From contig NZ_QWLB01000026.1 in the NCBI RefSeq assembly GCF_003574355.1, positions 1-49,834 of the forward strand: a stretch of DNA of 49,834 bases, written 5' to 3'. This document shows positions 46,278 to 49,834 of the stretch, in pieces. The first letter of the stretch is position 1. Each line of letters opens with the position of its first letter. This DNA comes from Meiothermus granaticius NBRC 107808 (GTDB taxonomy: Bacteria; Deinococcota; Deinococci; Deinococcales; Thermaceae). A program made the translations under genes and the position numbers. Under the pieces are notes generated by a model. It searched no databases. It was given only the letters and a program-made list of their open reading frames with translations, and was not told the DNA's origin.

Positions 46278-47435
46278 CTATTCCTTGGCCGGCATTTGAT
46301 AATCGCTGCCCAGGCGCACGGTCAGGTCGGAGTACAGCACCGCTTCACCGGAAATGCGCCAAGGCAGGTTCACCGCCTCGGCGGCGGCCTGGGCCAACTC
46401 TGCCTGCCCATTGGAGATCACCTCGCTCTGCGGCGGCGCACTCTCTGCCTCCCGCAGCACCACTCGCATTCCCAAGCTCCGCAGCTTGCGGCGTAAGGCA
46501 ATGGCCCCATCCTCTTGGGGGGTGGCATAGACAATCACCGCCGTCTTTCCCTGCAGGCTCACCGCCTGGGCAGGAGGAGCGGCATTCGCAAAGTAGCGGG
46601 CCACCAAGGCCCGAAGGGCTGGATGGTCCACCTCCCAGCCTTGACCAAACTCCCCTGGGGTCAGGAGGGTAACCATCTGAGGCTGACTGGCCGCAAAGCC
46701 CAGCAGGGCCGCGATCTGGTCGCGGCTCAGGTCGGTGTGGATGTTCTGCTCTACCGCTGCGATGGCCCGGGGCAGGCGGGCCAGCCCCGAGGGGGTGAGG
46801 ACCTGGGTTTTGAGGGCCTGGAAAAAGGCCTGTTGGCGCTGGATGCGTCCAATATCCCCCAGAGCGTCGTGGCGAAAGCGCAGATACCCCTCCGCCTGCG
46901 CCCCATTTAGGTGCTGGCAACCGGGCTCGAGGTTGATCTCGAGCTTAGCCGCGGTATCGGTGTAGCGCATGGGTTTCTCCACGCAAACGTTGATCCCCCC
47001 GAGGGCATCTACGCCCGCCCGTATGGCCTCCACGCTGAGCGCCACGTAAGCGTCAATGGGAACTCCTGTGAGGTTGGTAAACACCTTCTCGGCCAGTGGG
47101 GGGCCCCCAAACTTGTTGGCATGATTGATGATGTAGGTCCCGTAACCGGGGATGGGCACATACGTGTCCCGTGGAACCGAGAGCACCACCACCCTGTGGG
47201 CTACAGGGTCAAAGTGGACCAGCAAATTCACGTCCGACAGACCCTTGAGCTCCTCAGGGGCCCTCTGGTGGTAATACTTATATTCTGGAGCGATCCCCAG
47301 CACCAAAACCGTCAGGGGCTTATGGAGGGTCCGGGGCAACGCGCCGTATTTGATCAGCGGTTGCAGCAGGGGGTAGGCCCACCAAGCCACACCCGCCAGC
47401 AACACGAGGATGAGCACGGGGACAAAACGTCGCAC
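46278..47435 (-). CDS. LytR-CpsA-Psr (LCP) family protein
   Basis: The 385-residue protein has one N-terminal membrane helix (about 5-24). The LCP catalytic domain follows (about 40-250) with VLVLGIAPE, GLSDVNLLVHFDPVAHRVVVLSVPRDTYV split around its Arg/Asp residues, NHANKFGG, ALGGINVCVEKPM and FRHDALGDIGRIQRQQAF. A C-terminal LytR_C-type domain (about 295-380) completes it. LCP enzymes attach glycopolymers from lipid carriers to the cell wall. Starts at GTG 47435, 6 bases after a TAGACT box. Confidence 0.9.
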   Translation of the reverse strand: MRRFVPVLILVLLAGVAWWAYPLLQPLIKYGALPRTLHKPLTVLVLGIAPEYKYYHQRAPEELKGLSDVNLLVHFDPVAHRVVVLSVPRDTYVPIPGYGTYIINHANKFGGPPLAEKVFTNLTGVPIDAYVALSVEAIRAGVDALGGINVCVEKPMRYTDTAAKLEINLEPGCQHLNGAQAEGYLRFRHDALGDIGRIQRQQAFFQALKTQVLTPSGLARLPRAIAAVEQNIHTDLSRDQIAALLGFAASQPQMVTLLTPGEFGQGWEVDHPALRALVARYFANAAPPAQAVSLQGKTAVIVYATPQEDGAIALRRKLRSLGMRVVLREAESAPPQSEVISNGQAELAQAAAEAVNLPWRISGEAVLYSDLTVRLGSDYQMPAKE

Positions 47436-47441
47436 CTCGAC

Positions 47442-47447
47442 AGTCTA
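47442..47447 (-). promoter_or_regulatory. TAGACT -10 box of the LCP gene
   Basis: Minus-strand TAGACT is separated by GTCGAG from the GTG at 47435. The overlapping TATAGA at 47449-47444 is an alternative reading. Confidence 0.35.
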
Positions 47448-47479
47448 TAGTATCGGCCTGAGGCTGGGTGAGCTCAGGC

Positions 47480-49357
47480 TCAGGGCGTGAGCAGCAGAAG
47501 GCCCAGATCGAGGCTATCGGTAGGGGGAATGGTAAGGGTCTTGCTGGTTTGAGGCTCCCCGGAATCACACAGGCCATTGCCCGAATCATCCCGGCACACC
47601 ATCACGGTGTAGGTCCCAGGCATCAAGTAGGTGCTGAAGGCTCCACCCGTTGTGGCCAGTTGGCGGTTGGTTGGGCCCAAGAAGTCCACGGCGTAGTCTC
47701 CTTTGGGCAATGGCCAGCCAAAAGCCGAGGGCAGATAGAGCAGACCCTTGCCATAGGCATCGTTGCGCCCAGGCTTGCCCAGGTGGGTCAGGTTGGACTC
47801 GAGCAAAGACCAGGCTTCAGCCCCACTTTTGGCCTTCCCGCTGCTGAGCAGCAGGGCCAGGGCCGCTGCAACCTGGGGGGAAGCCTGTGAGGTGCCCATG
47901 TAATAGGTATAGTTGGGCTGATTTAGCTGGTAGTTCCAGGTGGTCGAGAGAATCCCAGCCCCAATCCCCTGGGCGATATCCCCCCCCGGAGCGGCCAGGG
48001 TCACATGGCTGTTTTGCTGGCTGTACCAGGTCACCTGGTTGTTGAGATCCGTGGCCGCCACCGAGATCACCCCCGGGCAGGCCGCAGGGTAAACCAGCTG
48101 CCCCGGCGCATCGGCCTGGTAATTTCCCGCAGCCGCCACCACCAAAACCCCTCGAGCGATGGCGTCGCCAGCCGCATCGCACATGGCCTGGGAATAGGTG
48201 AGGGCGCCCAGGGATAGATTGATAACCTGGGCAGGCGTGGGGTTTTGCAGGGTTTGGGAGCCCACCACCACCGGTATACCCGCCGCATAGCGAATGGCCA
48301 GGGCCACATTCTCAAAGCTGCCGTTCCCGCTCTCATCCAGCACCCGCAAGGGCAGCACCTTGACCGGGGCGTTGTAGTCTACCCCGACAATCCCCGAGGA
48401 GGTACAGGTGGGGCAGGCCGGAGGGAAGGGGCCACTGCCCGCGGTGATAATCCCGGTGACATGCGTCCCGTGGCTGCCGCCAGTAGGGCTGCTGCTGTCC
48501 CCAGGGTCGGTGGGGTCTGGCTGGCCCCGCACGAAGTCGTAAGCTCCTTCGCCGGGCAGCACCAGCCGACCGGCCAAATCGGGGTGGTCGTAGCGCACCC
48601 CGGTGTCAATCACCGCTACCGTGACCGGGTAGGGGAAATTCCCCAGATAGCTGAAGCGGGCACCGGTGGTCTTGAGGTACCACTGCTTGGGGTAAAACTC
48701 GTCGGTGGGTTCCCCTATAGCCTCCCCTTGGGCACGGACGTACCCGTTGAGCTCGGCCCATTCCACATTAGGGTCACGGCGAAGCGCCTCGAGCAGGGCC
48801 TGGGGGTTGGGGCTTTTGAGCTTGACCAGGCGGTGGGCCCGGTCGAGCGAGCGCAACTGGGCTTGCAGGGGCAGGCGGCTGGGCTGCGGAGCTTGGCGGT
48901 ATTTTACCAGCACCTCGGTGCTGGGGGGAGGGGCTTTGTGCGGGGACCATCCCCTCGAGCCCAAGGCCGGCAAGCCGAGAGCTTGGGCCTGAAGAGCCTG
49001 ACCCTGACCCAGGTCCGCGACCTGCCCGGTCACCCACACCAGCGGCAGCCGAACCGCTACCGTGGCCTTGAGGTCCCCGCCCACCTCGAGGGTGGTGGTG
49101 TATTGCCGGCCATCCGGAGGGTCTCCGCTGGGCTGGGCTTGGAGCTGTACGGAAGCCGGGCCAAGCCCCTGAGCAGGGGAAACCGTAAGCCAGTCAGCGT
49201 CGCTCTTGAGGGTCCAGGCCACATTAGAACCCACCCGGAGCCGCAGGGTACCGCTCTCACCGCGCAAAACCACCTCATCGGGCAAGGCAACACTTGGCCA
49301 GGACGAATTGGAGGCGCATCCGGCCAGAAAGAGCACGATCCAAAAAGCAAAACGCAT
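47480..49357 (-). CDS. Subtilisin-family (S8) serine protease lipoprotein
   Basis: From ATG 49357 the 625-residue protein opens MRFAFWIVLFLAGC, a lipoprotein signal with the lipobox LAGC. A BACON-like beta domain (about 28-110, VGSNVAWTLKSDADWLTVSP) is followed by a propeptide-like region and the S8 domain. The catalytic triad is Asp near 249 (VAVIDTGVRYDHPDL), His near 295 (GGSHGTHVTGI) and Ser near 488 (GTSQASPQVAAA). A small beta C-terminal domain follows. The longer frame to 49483 has no signal and is rejected. A TACTGT box lies 7 bases before the ATG. Confidence 0.9.
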   Translation of the reverse strand: MRFAFWIVLFLAGCASNSSWPSVALPDEVVLRGESGTLRLRVGSNVAWTLKSDADWLTVSPAQGLGPASVQLQAQPSGDPPDGRQYTTTLEVGGDLKATVAVRLPLVWVTGQVADLGQGQALQAQALGLPALGSRGWSPHKAPPPSTEVLVKYRQAPQPSRLPLQAQLRSLDRAHRLVKLKSPNPQALLEALRRDPNVEWAELNGYVRAQGEAIGEPTDEFYPKQWYLKTTGARFSYLGNFPYPVTVAVIDTGVRYDHPDLAGRLVLPGEGAYDFVRGQPDPTDPGDSSSPTGGSHGTHVTGIITAGSGPFPPACPTCTSSGIVGVDYNAPVKVLPLRVLDESGNGSFENVALAIRYAAGIPVVVGSQTLQNPTPAQVINLSLGALTYSQAMCDAAGDAIARGVLVVAAAGNYQADAPGQLVYPAACPGVISVAATDLNNQVTWYSQQNSHVTLAAPGGDIAQGIGAGILSTTWNYQLNQPNYTYYMGTSQASPQVAAALALLLSSGKAKSGAEAWSLLESNLTHLGKPGRNDAYGKGLLYLPSAFGWPLPKGDYAVDFLGPTNRQLATTGGAFSTYLMPGTYTVMVCRDDSGNGLCDSGEPQTSKTLTIPPTDSLDLGLLLLTP

Positions 49358-49364
49358 TCCCCTC

Positions 49365-49370
49365 ACAGTA
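49365..49370 (-). promoter_or_regulatory. TACTGT -10 box of the S8 protease gene
   Basis: Minus-strand TACTGT then GAGGGGA then ATG 49357. The AGGGGA lies too close to the ATG to serve well as a ribosome-binding site, which favours a leaderless start. Confidence 0.4.
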
Positions 49371-49377
49371 GCCCACT

Positions 49378-49834
49378 TTAGGCGGTCGTCAAGTTCAACC
49401 GACGGTTGCGCAGGTACTCCTGTCGGCGCTCGAGCAGAAAACAAACCAGGGCCAAAGCCAGTAGGATCGGACGCAAGCTCCAAGGCCCTCGGGAAGGGAG
49501 GGTCGCCAGCTCGGCTGGGGAGGCCAGAAGCCGTCCCCCCGTCGCCTCGCTGAGGCGCTCGAGGTTGGCCTGGCCATCCTCAAGACGCCACTCCGCGGGA
49601 GCCGGAAGGGAAAAGCGCAACCGGGGCTGCTCCCCCTCGAGCACCGTAGCCACCCCACTGGCTTCCAGCGGAAGTTGCAGGCTGTACTGCAGCGGCCCGG
49701 TAGGGGCAAAGGGGCGCTCGAGGCCCCCCAGCCGCAGCAGCGGACGCTCGAACTGGCCCTGCAAGCGCACCTCCACCCCTCCCGCCTCCCGCACCGCCTC
49801 AACCCAGGGTGGAGGCGGTGCGGGAGGCGGGAGG
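49378..49834 (-). CDS. C-terminal part of a membrane protein, cut by the window edge
   Basis: The frame stays open to the right edge, so only about 150 residues of the C-terminal end are seen. It ends with one hydrophobic helix (SLRPILLALALVCFLLERR) followed by a basic tail. Before it comes a beta-rich region (YSLQLPLEASGVATVLEGEQPRLRFSLPAPAEW is its core, quoted only to show character) and LSEATGGRLLASPAELATL, a pattern seen at the ends of large VWA/glutamine-amidotransferase-like membrane proteins of unknown function. The most distal codons fall in a perfect inverted repeat and may be artefactual. Confidence 0.5.
   Translation of the reverse strand, partial: LPPPAPPPPWVEAVREAGGVEVRLQGQFERPLLRLGGLERPFAPTGPLQYSLQLPLEASGVATVLEGEQPRLRFSLPAPAEWRLEDGQANLERLSEATGGRLLASPAELATLPSRGPWSLRPILLALALVCFLLERRQEYLRNRRLNLTTA
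49778..49834. repeat. Perfect 23-base inverted repeat at the right window edge
   Basis: Left arm 49778-49800 begins CCTCCCGCCTCC; right arm 49812-49834 is its exact reverse complement and ends at the last base of the window. The loop is 11 bases. The left arm is coding sequence, and the repeat may continue past the edge. Confidence 0.85.

Noticed and set aside
48245-49381. A 378-codon open frame on the plus strand
   Set aside because: Antisense to the S8 protease, whose triad is complete on the other strand.

Overview
The window comes from a GC-rich thermophile of the Thermus/Meiothermus branch of Deinococcota. The evidence is a ba3-type cytochrome oxidase operon with its tiny subunit IIa, an SmpB close to the Thermus form as I remember it, a Thermus-style PolX and M29 aminopeptidase, many leaderless genes with a TANNNT box 6-7 bases before the start codon, and an extreme excess of the palindrome CTCGAG. 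A Meiothermus-like genus is the best guess. Both window edges cut genes, and the right edge ends inside a perfect fold-back repeat.

Layout. 1-2218: the tail of an IS630-type transposase, a small basic protein, a DUF420 membrane protein, a TPR-like protein, CsaA and a CBS-pair protein. 2187-11573, almost all on the minus strand: a PolX whose polymerase site is destroyed but whose PHP domain is kept, a HisJ-type phosphatase, TruA, a nitroreductase, the DUF1800/DUF1501 pair, a HAD hydrolase, an AlkA-type glycosylase and an M29 aminopeptidase. 11574-13828: a tryptophan-synthase operon (trpB-trpA) behind a Trp-rich, apparently leaderless leader peptide and an attenuator. 13825-16611: the ba3 oxidase operon. 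16763-23352: a Xer-type recombinase with a dif-like 11-6-11 palindrome directly upstream, then smc, a GerMN protein, a cell-wall amidase and smpB. 23471-26494: the glycolytic block gap-pgk-tpi.

26610-33443: an aldo/keto reductase, a scrap of an ABC exporter, an aminotransferase, an E1 alpha/beta 2-oxoacid dehydrogenase pair without E2 or E3, and paaZ under a palindromic operator. Together these could carry aromatic amino acids toward phenylacetyl-CoA and ring cleavage. 33555-36207: an MBL hydrolase, a secreted FG-GAP-like protein and an orphan DNA methyltransferase. 36285-38937: an exported cytochrome c, PQQ-dehydrogenase and small-protein operon with a CRP-like site placed for class II activation. 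39176-44814: a 1239-residue GH13 protein with a C-terminal helix-hairpin-helix domain, a GlcD-type oxidase and an EVE protein. 44823-49834: a beta-propeller lipoprotein, tRNA-Leu(UAA), an LCP ligase, a subtilisin-like lipoprotein and the end of an unknown membrane protein.

Main candidates for new biology: (1) a one-recombinase Xer/dif module in which the site sits between smc and xer and overlaps the xer promoter region; (2) a leaderless trp leader/attenuator; (3) a 42-base AT-rich element present in two good copies and one partial copy; (4) a polymerase-dead PolX; (5) a GH13-HhH fusion.
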